Shown: piece by piece, positions 26,078 to 35,049 of the stretch
Layout: each line of letters opens with the position of its first letter
How positions within the stretch are numbered: position 1 is the first letter of the stretch
Assembly (NCBI RefSeq): GCF_014297575.1
Contig: NZ_CP060412.1
Coordinates: forward strand, 4,278,001-4,342,000
Length of the DNA: 64,000 bases
Direction of reading: 5' to 3'
Source: Dyella telluris
Lineage (GTDB): Bacteria > Pseudomonadota > Gammaproteobacteria > Xanthomonadales > Rhodanobacteraceae
Made by a program: the position numbers and the translations under genes
Notes under the pieces: model-generated
What the model was told of the DNA's origin: nothing
The model's database searches: none
Seen by the model: the letters and a program-made list of their open reading frames with translations, nothing else

Positions 26078-27286
26078 TCAGAGCGCTTCGAACACGCCTG
26101 CCGCACCCATGCCGGTGCCGATGCACATGGTCACCATGCCGTACTTCTGCTTGCGGCGGCGCATGCCGTGAAGCAGGGTGGCGGCGCGGATGGCGCCGGT
26201 GGCACCCAGCGGGTGGCCCAGCGCGATGGCGCCGCCCAGCGGGTTCACCTTGGCCGGGTCCAGGCCAAGGTCGCCGATCACCGCCAGCGCCTGCGCGGCG
26301 AAGGCTTCGTTGAGCTCGATCCAGTCCAGTTGGTCCTTGGTGAGGCCAACCTGCTTGAGCGCCTTCGGAATGGCTTCCTTCGGGCCGATGCCCATCACTT
26401 CCGGCTTCACGCCCGCCACCGAGTAACCGACGAAACGGCCGATCGGGGTGAGGTTGAACTCCTTGATCGCCTTCTCGCTGGCCAGCAGCAGGGCGCCGGC
26501 ACCGTCGGACATCTGCGAGGAGTTGCCGGCCGTCACCGAGCCGCCGAACTTGTCGTTGCGGAACACCGTGCGCAGCTTGCCGAGCACATCCAGCGTGGTG
26601 CCGGCGCGCGGGCCTTCGTCGGTGTCGATCAGGCGGCTGTCAGTGGTGATGCCACGCGTGGCGAGATCGGGGTAGTGGTCGTCAAGCTGGAACGGGGTGA
26701 TCTCGTCCTTGAACTCGCCGGCGGCGATGGCGGCCAGCGCGCGGCGATGACTTTCCACGGCGAAGGCGTCCTGCTGCTCGCGGGTGACCTTCCACTGTTC
26801 GGCCACCTTCTCGGCGGTGATGCCCATGCCGTAGGCAATGGCGACATCTTCCTTGTTGGCGAAGATGGCGGGGTTCATCGCGATCTTGTGGCCCATCATG
26901 GGCACCATGCTCATGCTCTCGGTACCGGCGGCGATCATCAGGTCGGCCACGCCGAGCTGGATGCGGTCGGCGGCCATGGCAATGGCCTGCACACCGGACG
27001 AGCAGAAGCGGTTGATGGTGACGCCCGGCACCGTGTACGGCAGGCCGGCGAGCAGGGCGCCGATGCGGGCGACGTTCATGCCCTGCTCGGCTTCCGGCAT
27101 GGCGCAGCCGACGATCACGTCTTCGATGCGATGCGGGTCAATGCCCGGCGCCTGCGCCATCACGGCGCGGATCACGTGGGCGAGCATGTCGTCCGGGCGG
27201 GTGTTGCGGAACACGCCACGCGGCGCCTTGCCGACCGGCGTGCGGGTGGCTGCGACGATGTAGGCGTCTTGCACTTGCTTAGTCAT
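26078..27286 (-). CDS. fadA: Acetyl-CoA C-acyltransferase (3-ketoacyl-CoA thiolase)
   Basis: A 402-residue thiolase that releases acetyl-CoA in the last step of beta-oxidation. It has the acylated Cys region INRFCSSGVQAIAMAADRI, the Asn-Glu-Ala-Phe motif (ELNEAFAAQALAV), the GGAIALGHPLGATGA histidine loop and the C-terminal CIGTGMGAAGVFE cysteine. The ATG at 27286 has GGAG six bases upstream; an upstream frame start at 27319 is less likely. It is the last gene of a regulator-dehydrogenase-thiolase operon. Confidence 0.93.
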   Translation of the reverse strand: MTKQVQDAYIVAATRTPVGKAPRGVFRNTRPDDMLAHVIRAVMAQAPGIDPHRIEDVIVGCAMPEAEQGMNVARIGALLAGLPYTVPGVTINRFCSSGVQAIAMAADRIQLGVADLMIAAGTESMSMVPMMGHKIAMNPAIFANKEDVAIAYGMGITAEKVAEQWKVTREQQDAFAVESHRRALAAIAAGEFKDEITPFQLDDHYPDLATRGITTDSRLIDTDEGPRAGTTLDVLGKLRTVFRNDKFGGSVTAGNSSQMSDGAGALLLASEKAIKEFNLTPIGRFVGYSVAGVKPEVMGIGPKEAIPKALKQVGLTKDQLDWIELNEAFAAQALAVIGDLGLDPAKVNPLGGAIALGHPLGATGAIRAATLLHGMRRRKQKYGMVTMCIGTGMGAAGVFEAL

Positions 27287-27400
27287 TGGGAACTCCAGGG
27301 ATTTGGCAACGATGATCAAGTAGTGAGTGAAGAGGAGTGAGTCGTGAGAAGAAGCAGAGCTCTACTCTCGCTTCTCACTCCTGCGCGCTGCGCGCGCTCA

Positions 27401-29785
27401 CTAGTTCCTCAGCGGCTTGCCCGTAGTCATGGTGTGCGCGATGCGGGCCTGGGTCTTCTCGGTCTTGGCCAGCTCCACGAAGTGCTTGCGCTCGAGCTGG
27501 AGCAGCCATTCCTCGTCCACCAGCGAGCCGCGCTCGATCTTGCCGCCGCACAGCGTGTCCGCGATGCGCGTGGCGATGGCCACGTCATGCGGCGAGGCGA
27601 AGTAGCCTTCGGCAAGGTTGGCGAGCGAGGCCTGGAACGTGGCGGTACCCACGTCGCCAGCGACAGGGATGTTGCGAGCCATCATCGGCGGACGCCAGCC
27701 GGTTTCGGCCAGCGACAGAGCGACCTTCTTGGCGACGTACAGCAGCTCGTAGGCGTTGAACACGACCACGTCGCTGTCGCGCAGCAGGCCCAGCTGCTTC
27801 GCTTCCATCGCGCTGCCGGAAACCTTCGCCATGGCGACCGTCTCGAACACCTTTTTCAGCGACTCGAACGGATCTTCCGGGTTGGCCTTCGCCGCGCGGA
27901 TGGCCAGCTCGTGCAGGCCGCCACCGGCCGGCAGCAGGCCGACGCCGGCTTCCACCAGGCCGATGTAGCTTTCAAGTGCGGCCACGGTGCGCGCCGAGTG
28001 CATCTGGAACTCGCAGCCGCCGCCGAGGGCGAGGCCGCGCACGGCCGACACCACCGGCACCAGCGAATGCTTGATGCGCATGCTGGTGGCCTGGAAGTTG
28101 GCGACCATGGCGTCGAAGTCGTCGAACTTGCCGGCCTGCAGCAGGCCCAGTGCTCCCTTGAGGTCCGCACCGGCCGAGAACGGCTCGCCGGTCTGCCAGA
28201 TCACCACGGCCTTGAGCTGCTGCTCGGCGACATCGATCGCCTGCTGCACGCCATTGAGCACGTGGTCGTTGACCGTGTTCATCTTGGTCTTGAACGAGAT
28301 GATGCCCACGCCGTCGTCGCCCAGCGTCCACAGGCGCACGCCCTCGTTCTCCCACACCGTGGTGCCCTGGTCGAACTTCTCGCCCAGGATCGGATCGGGG
28401 AACAGCTGGCGCTGGTACACCGGATGCTGCGAACGCGGCTTGTCGGCGTTGGCGCTGGCCGAGTACGAACCGTTCTTGCCGTGCACACCGGTGCGGCCGT
28501 CGGTGACCCAGGCCGGCAGCGGGGCGTTGCTCATGGCCTTGCCCGCGGCGATGTCCTCGGCGATCCAGCCGGCCACCTGCTGCCAGCCGGCAGCCTGCCA
28601 GGTCTCGAACGGACCGAGCTTCCAGCCGTAGCCCCAGCGGATGGCGAAGTCGACGTCACGCGCGGTATCGGCGATGTCGGCCAGGTGATAGGCGGAGTAG
28701 TGGAACAGGTCGCGGAAGGTCGCCCACAGGAACTGCGCCTGCGGGTCGGCGGATGCGCGCAGCTTGCCGAACTTCTCGGCCGGATCCTTGATGGCAAGGA
28801 TGGCGGCGACTTCATCGGACGCCTTCTGTTCGGACGGGCGGTAATCCTGCTTGGCCACGTCGAGCACGACGATGTCCTTGCCGGCCTTGCGATAGAAACC
28901 TGCGCCGGTCTTCTGGCCCAGCGCGCCCTTCTCGATGAGGGCGGAGAGCCACACCGGGGCCTTGAAGTACTGGTGCCACGGATCGTCAGCCAGCGTGTCG
29001 GCCATGGTCTTGATGACGTGCGCCATGGTGTCCAGGCCCACCACGTCCGCGGTGCGGTAGGTGGCGCTCTTGGGGCGACCCACGGCCGGGCCGGTCAGCG
29101 CATCGACGGTGTCGAAGCCCAGGCCGAACTGCTGCGTGTGATGCATGGTGGCCAGCATCGAGAACACGCCGATGCGGTTGCCGATGAAGTTCGGGGTGTC
29201 CTTGGCATACACCACGCCCTTGCCCAGCGCGGTGGTCAGGAATGCCTCAAGGCCTTCCAGCACGTTCTTGTCGGTGAGCTTGGTCGGGATCAGCTCGACC
29301 AGGTGCATGTAGCGCGGCGGGTTGAAGAAGTGCACGCCGCTGAAGCGGTGGCGCATCTCTTCCGGCAGCGCCTCGGCCAGGCCATTGATGGACAGGCCCG
29401 AGGTGTTGGAGGCGATCACGGCGGTCGGCGACAGGTGCGAAGCGATCTTCTTGTAGAGATCCAGCTTCCAGTCCATCCGTTCGGCAATCGCCTCGATGAC
29501 CAGGTCGACGTCCTTCAGGTGGTCGAGGTCTTCGTCGTAGTTGGCCGGGATGATCGTGGCGGCCACGGTCTTGTCGGCCAGCGGGGCAGGGGACAGCTTC
29601 TGCAGGTTGGCAATGGCCTTCAGCGCGATACCGCTCTTGGGACCTTCCTTGGCGGCCAGGTCGAACAGCACGGTCTCGACGCCGGCATTGCTCAGGTGCG
29701 CGGCGATCTGCGCGCCCATGACGCCGGCGCCCAGGACCGCAGCCTTGCGGATTCGTAGCGCTTTGGGGGTGGATGGAGCGGACAT
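27401..29785 (-). CDS. 3-hydroxyacyl-CoA dehydrogenase/enoyl-CoA hydratase fusion (FadN-type)
   Basis: A 794-residue bifunctional beta-oxidation enzyme. The NAD-binding dehydrogenase domain comes first (AAVLGAGVMGAQIAAHLSNAG, then SNTSGLSI and HFFNPPRYMHLVE). A crotonase domain lies in the C-terminal part (FSAGADLKGALGLL and RGLALGGGCEFQMHSA). This order is opposite to E. coli FadB/FadJ and matches Bacillus FadN, which also partners a FadA thiolase. It hydrates enoyl-CoA and oxidises the 3-hydroxyacyl product. The thiolase gene follows after 114 bases that contain an inverted repeat (GTGAGAAG/CTTCTCAC). Confidence 0.92.
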   Translation of the reverse strand: MSAPSTPKALRIRKAAVLGAGVMGAQIAAHLSNAGVETVLFDLAAKEGPKSGIALKAIANLQKLSPAPLADKTVAATIIPANYDEDLDHLKDVDLVIEAIAERMDWKLDLYKKIASHLSPTAVIASNTSGLSINGLAEALPEEMRHRFSGVHFFNPPRYMHLVELIPTKLTDKNVLEGLEAFLTTALGKGVVYAKDTPNFIGNRIGVFSMLATMHHTQQFGLGFDTVDALTGPAVGRPKSATYRTADVVGLDTMAHVIKTMADTLADDPWHQYFKAPVWLSALIEKGALGQKTGAGFYRKAGKDIVVLDVAKQDYRPSEQKASDEVAAILAIKDPAEKFGKLRASADPQAQFLWATFRDLFHYSAYHLADIADTARDVDFAIRWGYGWKLGPFETWQAAGWQQVAGWIAEDIAAGKAMSNAPLPAWVTDGRTGVHGKNGSYSASANADKPRSQHPVYQRQLFPDPILGEKFDQGTTVWENEGVRLWTLGDDGVGIISFKTKMNTVNDHVLNGVQQAIDVAEQQLKAVVIWQTGEPFSAGADLKGALGLLQAGKFDDFDAMVANFQATSMRIKHSLVPVVSAVRGLALGGGCEFQMHSARTVAALESYIGLVEAGVGLLPAGGGLHELAIRAAKANPEDPFESLKKVFETVAMAKVSGSAMEAKQLGLLRDSDVVVFNAYELLYVAKKVALSLAETGWRPPMMARNIPVAGDVGTATFQASLANLAEGYFASPHDVAIATRIADTLCGGKIERGSLVDEEWLLQLERKHFVELAKTEKTQARIAHTMTTGKPLRN

Positions 29786-29861
29786 TGGCTTCTCCGTAAT
29801 ACGAAACGCTGGTGGTGAGACAGGCGGCCGTTACCGGCCGAAGGGAGTCGGGGTGACGAAA

Positions 29862-30485
29862 TCAGGTGGACTTGAGGCCTGCGGCGGCGAAGCGGATGAG
29901 GTGCTCGGCGGTCTGCTCGCGGTGGCGCTGTTCAGGGACGTCGCTCTTGCGCTGGATCATGCCGAAGCCCGACATGGCATGGGTCAGGGCGCCGGTGACC
30001 AGATCCACCCGCCAGTAGAGCTCTTCCTTGCTCAGCTGAGGCAGCAGGCGGGCGAATTCGGCGGTGAACTGGCGCATCACGTGGCCGTAGTTGTCCGACA
30101 GGAACTTGCGAAGGGTGTCGTCGTGCTCGGCGAAGGCGCGGGCCAGCACACGCATGAACAGGGAGCCGTTGCCATCGTGGGAAAGCTCCAGTGCAGGCAC
30201 GATGAAGGCGGCCAGCACGTCCTCGATGGTGGTGCCCGGCTCGCCGCTGATCTTCTGCAGGGCCGCCATGCGGCGGCCGTTGAGCTGGTCCAGGCGGCGG
30301 CGGAACACCTCCTCGATCAGGCGGTCCTTGGAGCCGAAGTGGTAGTTCACGGCGGCTAGATTGACCCCGGCGGCGGCCGTGAGCTGGCGCAGGGAGGCCC
30401 CCTCGAAGCCGTGGCGGGCAAACAATTCCTCCGCCGCGCCCAGGATGCGCTCCTTGGTTGGCATGGAAGCACTGGCGACTGGCAT
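29862..30485 (-). CDS. TetR-family regulator, PsrA-like (fatty-acid responsive)
   Basis: A 207-residue TetR repressor. The N-terminal helix-turn-helix reads KERILGAAEELFARHGFEGASLR and AAAGVNLAAVNYHFGSKDRLIE. The GVNLAAVNYHFGSK block is close to Pseudomonas PsrA, which responds to long-chain fatty acyl groups. The C-terminal ligand domain is divergent. The ATG at 30485 has GGAG upstream. It heads the leftward fad genes (77-base gap). Its own promoter carries two CAAAC-N4-GTTTG-type palindromes, matching the PsrA consensus as I recall it. The specific ligand is inferred. Confidence 0.8.
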   Translation of the reverse strand: MPVASASMPTKERILGAAEELFARHGFEGASLRQLTAAAGVNLAAVNYHFGSKDRLIEEVFRRRLDQLNGRRMAALQKISGEPGTTIEDVLAAFIVPALELSHDGNGSLFMRVLARAFAEHDDTLRKFLSDNYGHVMRQFTAEFARLLPQLSKEELYWRVDLVTGALTHAMSGFGMIQRKSDVPEQRHREQTAEHLIRFAAAGLKST

Positions 30486-30506
30486 GGTCCGCAACTCCGG
30501 CTGGAA

Positions 30507-30563
30507 TCAAACGATCGTTTGAGCATACGCGGGTCGATTTACGGCCGTCAAACGGTCGTTTTA
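30507..30563 (-). promoter_or_regulatory. Promoter with two PsrA-type operators upstream of the TetR gene
   Basis: A leftward promoter is visible: TTGACG (30551-30546) and TATGCT (30527-30522) with an 18-base spacer. A perfect 16-base palindrome TCAAACGATCGTTTGA (30507-30522) touches the -10. A near-palindrome TCAAACGGTCGTTTTA (30548-30563) overlaps the -35. Both contain CAAAC-N4-GTTT, so binding at either should block RNA polymerase. This fits autorepression of the regulator and the fad genes behind it. Confidence 0.75.
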
Positions 30564-30720
30564 GGACAGGCCCCAAAACCGGCGCCCGGCTTGCGTATCA
30601 GGTAGAATCTGTCAAACTTTCGTGAGCTAAATCCGCATATCTAGGCAGGATTTGGCGTAACTTCGTCGGCAACGGCCGACCCGCCCACTCAGATACCAGT
30701 TTTTTCCGGAGCAGACCCTC

Positions 30721-31146
30721 ATGGCGCTGGAGCGCACCCTTTCCATCATCAAGCCCGACGCCGTTGCCAAGAACGTGATCGGTGAAATCTATGCCCGCTT
30801 CGAGAAGGCCGGCCTCAAGGTCGTTGCCTCGAAGATGAAGCAGCTGTCGCGCGCCGAAGCCGAAGGCTTCTACGCCGTGCACAAGGAGCGCCCGTTCTTC
30901 AACGCGCTCGTCGAATTCATGATCTCCGGCCCGGTGATGATCCAGGTGCTGCAGGGTGAAGGCGCGGTCCTGAAGAATCGCGACCTGATGGGCGCCACCA
31001 ATCCGAAGGAAGCTGCTGCCGGCACGATCCGCGCCGACTTCGCCGATTCCATCGATGCGAACGCCGTGCACGGTTCCGACGCTGCCGAAACGGCTGCTGT
31101 CGAAATCGCGTACTTCTTCGCCACGACGGAAGTGCACGCACGCTGA
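30721..31146 (+). CDS. ndk: Nucleoside diphosphate kinase
   Basis: Ndk transfers the gamma phosphate between nucleoside triphosphates and diphosphates. The 141-residue length and sequence ([20 protein letters not shown] at the start, then the active-site histidine region [20 protein letters not shown]) are typical. It stands at the head of a run of housekeeping genes (ndk-rlmN-pilW-rodZ), the common gammaproteobacterial order. The 130-base gap to rlmN holds three small hairpins. Confidence 0.97.
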   Translation: MALERTLSIIKPDAVAKNVIGEIYARFEKAGLKVVASKMKQLSRAEAEGFYAVHKERPFFNALVEFMISGPVMIQVLQGEGAVLKNRDLMGATNPKEAAAGTIRADFADSIDANAVHGSDAAETAAVEIAYFFATTEVHAR

Positions 31147-31276
31147 GCCTTGCGTTCCTCTGTGAACGCGATGACTTGAAGAAGTGGCCACACGTGGCCG
31201 CGCTTTTCACAACAAACCGCGTTCCATTGGGGAACGAGAAGGACACGAGGGCGGTTTAAACACCGCGGTTTTGAAG

Positions 31277-32416
31277 ATGACTGACCAGGCTATTTCCACC
31301 ACCACCACCGACAAGGTCAACCTGCTCGATTTCGATCGACAGGGCCTGCGTGACTTTTTCGCCTCCATTGGCGAGAAGCCTTATCGCGCCGAGCAGGTGA
31401 TGAAGTGGATCTACCATCGCCTGGAAGACAACTTCGAAAACATGACCGATGTCGGCAAGGCGCTTCGAGCCAAGCTCGAGGCGTCGTGCTACGTCGGTGC
31501 TCCCAAGACCATGTTCGAGAAGGGCGCTGCCGACGGCACGCACAAGTGGCTGCTCGGCATGGACGGTGGCAACGCCGTCGAGGCGGTGTACATCCCCGAA
31601 CCCACCCGCGGCACGCTGTGCGTGTCCTCGCAGGTGGGTTGCGGCCTGAACTGCCAGTTCTGCTCCACTGCGACGCAGGGCTTCAACCGCAACCTCGCCA
31701 CGTCCGAAATCATCGGGCAGATGTGGGTGGCGGCCAAATACCTCGGCAACATCACGCACCAGAACCGCCGCATCACCAACGTGGTGATGATGGGCATGGG
31801 CGAGCCGTTGCTGAACTTCGACAACGTCACCAAGGCGATGAGCCTGATGCGCGACGACCTGGGCTTTGGTCTGGCCTCCAAGCGCGTCACCCTGTCCACC
31901 GCCGGCCTGGTGCCGATGATCGACAAGTTGTCGGACACCATCGATGTGTCGCTGGCTGTTTCGCTGCACGCGGCGAATGACGAGCTGCGTACCGAGCTGG
32001 TGCCGCTCAACAAGCGCTACCCGATCGCCGAGCTGATGGCTGCATGCCAGCGCTGGCTGGATCGCAAGCCGCGCACCTCGATCACCTTCGAGTACACCCT
32101 GATGAAGGGCGTGAATGACCAGCCCGAGCACGCGCGCCAGCTGATCAAGCTGATGCGGCGCATGCCCAACTGCAAGGTCAACCTGATTCCGTTCAACCCA
32201 TTTCCTGGCACGCGTTTCGAGCGCTCGGACGCCGAAACCATCCGTGCATTCCAGACCCAGTTGCTCAATGCCAACGTGCTGACCATGCTGCGCCGTACCC
32301 GTGGCGACGACATCGATGCCGCGTGTGGCCAGCTCAAGGGGCAGGTATTGGATCGCACTCGTCGCCAGGCCGAATTCCGCAAGCGTCTGGACGAAGGGGA
32401 GAGTCATGCGGCTTGA
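31277..32416 (+). CDS. rlmN: Dual-specificity 23S rRNA/tRNA adenine-C2 methyltransferase
   Basis: RlmN is a radical SAM enzyme that methylates A2503 of 23S rRNA and A37 of some tRNAs. The 379-residue protein has the 4Fe-4S motif CGLNCQFC (C122, C126, C129), the [12 protein letters not shown] segment and the catalytic C-terminal Cys in [15 protein letters not shown]. The ATG at 31277 is preferred; an upstream start at 31184 would add 31 atypical residues spanning hairpin sequence. The 3' end overlaps pilW by 11 bases. Confidence 0.96.
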   Translation: MTDQAISTTTTDKVNLLDFDRQGLRDFFASIGEKPYRAEQVMKWIYHRLEDNFENMTDVGKALRAKLEASCYVGAPKTMFEKGAADGTHKWLLGMDGGNAVEAVYIPEPTRGTLCVSSQVGCGLNCQFCSTATQGFNRNLATSEIIGQMWVAAKYLGNITHQNRRITNVVMMGMGEPLLNFDNVTKAMSLMRDDLGFGLASKRVTLSTAGLVPMIDKLSDTIDVSLAVSLHAANDELRTELVPLNKRYPIAELMAACQRWLDRKPRTSITFEYTLMKGVNDQPEHARQLIKLMRRMPNCKVNLIPFNPFPGTRFERSDAETIRAFQTQLLNANVLTMLRRTRGDDIDAACGQLKGQVLDRTRRQAEFRKRLDEGESHAA

Positions 32417-33206
32417 TCGAATCCTGTTGAGTGCGGGCGTAGCCATGTTGATGGCTGCGTGCGTGCCGGTGTCCAACACCAATCCCGGCAGCAACGAAGG
32501 ATCCAAGATCAATCGCCAGAGCAAGGCGGAGCAGAAGCAGGAGGGCGCACGCGTCCACACCGAGCTGGCCCAGCAGTACATGGCTAACGGTGACCTGGAA
32601 GACGCGCTGGTCAAGGTCAACAAGGCCTTTACCTTCGACCCCAATTACGTGCCGGCGCATACCGTGGCGGCCGTGATCTACCAGCGCATCAACGACCTGC
32701 CCAACGCCGAACTTCACTACCGCAAGGCGCAGTCGCTGGCACCGGACAAGGGCGATACCAACAACAACCTGGGCTGGTTCCTCTGCAATAGCGAGGGCAA
32801 GCCCGCCGAGGCATTGCCGTATTTCCAGAAGGCCGTGGCCGACCCGTTCTATCAGACGCCGTCGCTGGCCTGGAACAACGCGGGCATCTGCGAGCAGAAG
32901 GGGCAGAATCTTGCGGCCGCCGAGGTGGACTTCCGCAAGGCGCTGGAAATCGACCCGAACAACAGCGGGGCGTTGTATCAGCTCGCCCAGGTGCTTTATC
33001 TTCAGAACGATGCGTTCCGTGCTCGCGCCTTCATCCAGCGATTTGATGCGCTGGGTACGCCGACGGCGGCATCGCTCAAGCTCGGGCATGACATTGAATC
33101 AAGGTTGGGCAACAGGGATGCTGCTCTCAACTACAGTCGGCGATTGCAAAGCCAGTTCCCGGATTCGGAACAGGCGCGCGCCCTCGATGCAACCGCACGC
33201 CAATGA
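32406..33206 (+). CDS. pilW: Type IV pilus biogenesis/stability lipoprotein PilW (PilF)
   Basis: An outer-membrane lipoprotein that helps assemble the PilQ secretin. The 266-residue protein has a lipoprotein signal ending LMAAC (lipidated C19). TPR repeats follow ([61 protein letters not shown]). The ATG at 32406 lies inside the end of rlmN with GGGGAGAG just upstream. The stop overlaps the rodZ ATG (ATGA). No other pilus genes are in the window. Confidence 0.93.
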   Translation: MRLDRILLSAGVAMLMAACVPVSNTNPGSNEGSKINRQSKAEQKQEGARVHTELAQQYMANGDLEDALVKVNKAFTFDPNYVPAHTVAAVIYQRINDLPNAELHYRKAQSLAPDKGDTNNNLGWFLCNSEGKPAEALPYFQKAVADPFYQTPSLAWNNAGICEQKGQNLAAAEVDFRKALEIDPNNSGALYQLAQVLYLQNDAFRARAFIQRFDALGTPTAASLKLGHDIESRLGNRDAALNYSRRLQSQFPDSEQARALDATARQ

Positions 33207-34255
33207 CCTCTCAGCAGTCAAATTCGGCCAATAGCGGCAACCGAGAACTCCACTTCAGCCAAGCACCCGACGTCACCATGGATACCGAACACTCCTCGCT
33301 GGAAGCGATCAAGGGACACCTTGGCGGGCGTCTGCGCGCGGCGCGCGAAGCACGTGGGCTGAGCGTCGAGTCGTGCGCGCACACCCTGCGCCTGCCGACC
33401 CGTGTGCTCAGGCAGATCGAAAGCGGCGAGTACGGCGGCATCGACTACCAGGTCTACCTGGGTAGCTATCTCACCAAGTACGCGCGCTATCTCGGTATCG
33501 ACGAGGATGACGTCAAGCTCGAGCTTGAGCGCATCAAGCCAGAACAGCCTTCGCTGGTTGCCACGGGTGGCATCTCCCACTCGCGCTACCTGCTCGAGAA
33601 CTATGCCCGCGCCGCCACTTATGTGGTGCTGACGGCGGCCATCGTGGTGCCGACCATCTGGTTGGGCGTGCGGGGCACGCTGGATCGGGACGTCAGTCAT
33701 CTGGCCCCGCTGGACGCCGCGCCGGTGGCCCAGGTTGATGCGCCGGTGAGCAGCGCCACCTCGGCCAGCACCGCCGTGGCCGAAATGACTGCCAAGCCGC
33801 AGGATCAAGGTGCCGCCGCCACCGCTGGTACGCCGGCCGTGGCCCCACAGGCTGCTCCGGAAGCCGTTCCCCCGCAGGATCAGCCGCTGATGGCGTCCAT
33901 GACGCCGTTCCCGAACCTGGGTGGTGACACCCATGCCGCGCCGCAGCCCGCTGCACCGGCAGCCCCGGATGCCACGGGTACGGGCGCGCACAGTCTGGTG
34001 CTGAGCCTGCAGGGTGCCAGCTGGGTCGAGGTCACCACCAAGGATGGCTCGCGTCTGGAGTACGGCCTGTTGCCGGCCGGCAGCTCCAAGACCTACCACA
34101 GCGACCAGCCGCTGGAAGTGCGCATCGGCAATGCCGGTGGCGCACAGGTCATGCTCGACGGCCAGCCCATGGCGCTGGACAACTACCGCCGTTCCAACGT
34201 CGCGCATTTCCGCGTGGAGATGCATGACGGCAAGGCCGCGCCGACCGGCGCGTGA
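33203..34255 (+). CDS. rodZ: Cytoskeleton protein RodZ
   Basis: RodZ is a bitopic inner-membrane protein that links MreB to the rod-shape machinery. The 350-residue protein has an N-terminal cytoplasmic helix-turn-helix (about 40-110: LRAAREARGLSVESCAHTL and RQIESGEYGGI) and one transmembrane helix near 140 (ATYVVLTAAIVVPTIWLGV). A low-complexity Ala/Pro/Gln-rich periplasmic linker follows, then a C-terminal DUF4115 domain (LSLQGASWVEVTTKDGSRL). The next gene is yfgM; ispG and hisS, which usually intervene, are absent. Confidence 0.93.
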   Translation: MTSQQSNSANSGNRELHFSQAPDVTMDTEHSSLEAIKGHLGGRLRAAREARGLSVESCAHTLRLPTRVLRQIESGEYGGIDYQVYLGSYLTKYARYLGIDEDDVKLELERIKPEQPSLVATGGISHSRYLLENYARAATYVVLTAAIVVPTIWLGVRGTLDRDVSHLAPLDAAPVAQVDAPVSSATSASTAVAEMTAKPQDQGAAATAGTPAVAPQAAPEAVPPQDQPLMASMTPFPNLGGDTHAAPQPAAPAAPDATGTGAHSLVLSLQGASWVEVTTKDGSRLEYGLLPAGSSKTYHSDQPLEVRIGNAGGAQVMLDGQPMALDNYRRSNVAHFRVEMHDGKAAPTGA

Positions 34256-34404
34256 GCCGCGCCGGGCCTGTGCGGCCTGGCGCAATCGGTTATGCTTGCC
34301 CATTGTCCGCTCGGCGACGAGCGGGCAGGTCGGGCTGATTTATTTTCCGCATGACAGGCGCCGCCAGGAGCCTTTGGCGCGCGGCTTCCCCATAGGGTGA
34401 TTGC

Positions 34405-35049
34405 ATGGCATTTGAAGAGTACGACGACTACGAACAGAGCGAACTCGTACAACAGTGGTTGCGCCAGAATGGCCTGTCCATCGTCGTCGGTATCGCGATC
34501 GGTCTGGTCGGCATCTTTGGCTGGCAGCAGTGGAACAAGCACAAGGACGCCCATCAGGCGGAGGCCTCCAACCTTTATCAGCAGATCCAGGTCGCGACCG
34601 CGTCCGGCAAGACGGATAGCGCAGACCAGCTGACCGATCAGCTGCTCAAGGACTACACCGATTCAACCTACGCCGTGTTTGCCGTGGGCGACCGGGCCGA
34701 GCGTCAGGTCCAGGCCAAGCAGCTGGACAAGGCGATCGAATCCCTTGGCTGGGCCGAGGCACATGCCACCGATGCGAACCTGAAGTCGCTGTCGCAGATG
34801 CGCATGGCGCGCGTGCTGCTGGCGCAGGGCAAGGGCGCTGATGCGCTCGCCGCGCTGGATCGCATGCCGGCAAAAGCCTACGAAGGCGTTGCTCAGGAAC
34901 TACGCGGCGATGTGCTGGTCAAGCTTGGGCGCCCGGACGATGCCCGCAAGGCATACGACGCCGCCAAGGCGGCGATGGGTGAGAGTGCGCCTCAGAGCGT
35001 GCAGATGAAAATCGATGATCTGGCCGTGGCCGGGAAGCAGGGTGCATGA
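34405..35049 (+). CDS. yfgM: YfgM family membrane chaperone-like protein
   Basis: A 214-residue protein with an N-terminal membrane helix (SIVVGIAIGLVGIFGWQQW) after an acidic start (AFEEYDDYEQSELVQQWLRQ) and a periplasmic TPR-like helical domain. E. coli YfgM associates with the SecYEG translocon and PpiD and helps periplasmic chaperone networks. The stop overlaps the bamB ATG (ATGA), and yfgM-bamB-der is the conserved order. Confidence 0.92.
   Translation: MAFEEYDDYEQSELVQQWLRQNGLSIVVGIAIGLVGIFGWQQWNKHKDAHQAEASNLYQQIQVATASGKTDSADQLTDQLLKDYTDSTYAVFAVGDRAERQVQAKQLDKAIESLGWAEAHATDANLKSLSQMRMARVLLAQGKGADALAALDRMPAKAYEGVAQELRGDVLVKLGRPDDARKAYDAAKAAMGESAPQSVQMKIDDLAVAGKQGA

Noticed and set aside
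27344..29758. Plus-strand open frame (about 800 codons) opposite the dehydrogenase/hydratase gene
   Set aside because: It is antisense to a full-length, motif-complete enzyme and has a repetitive His/Gly/Arg composition without recognisable protein features.
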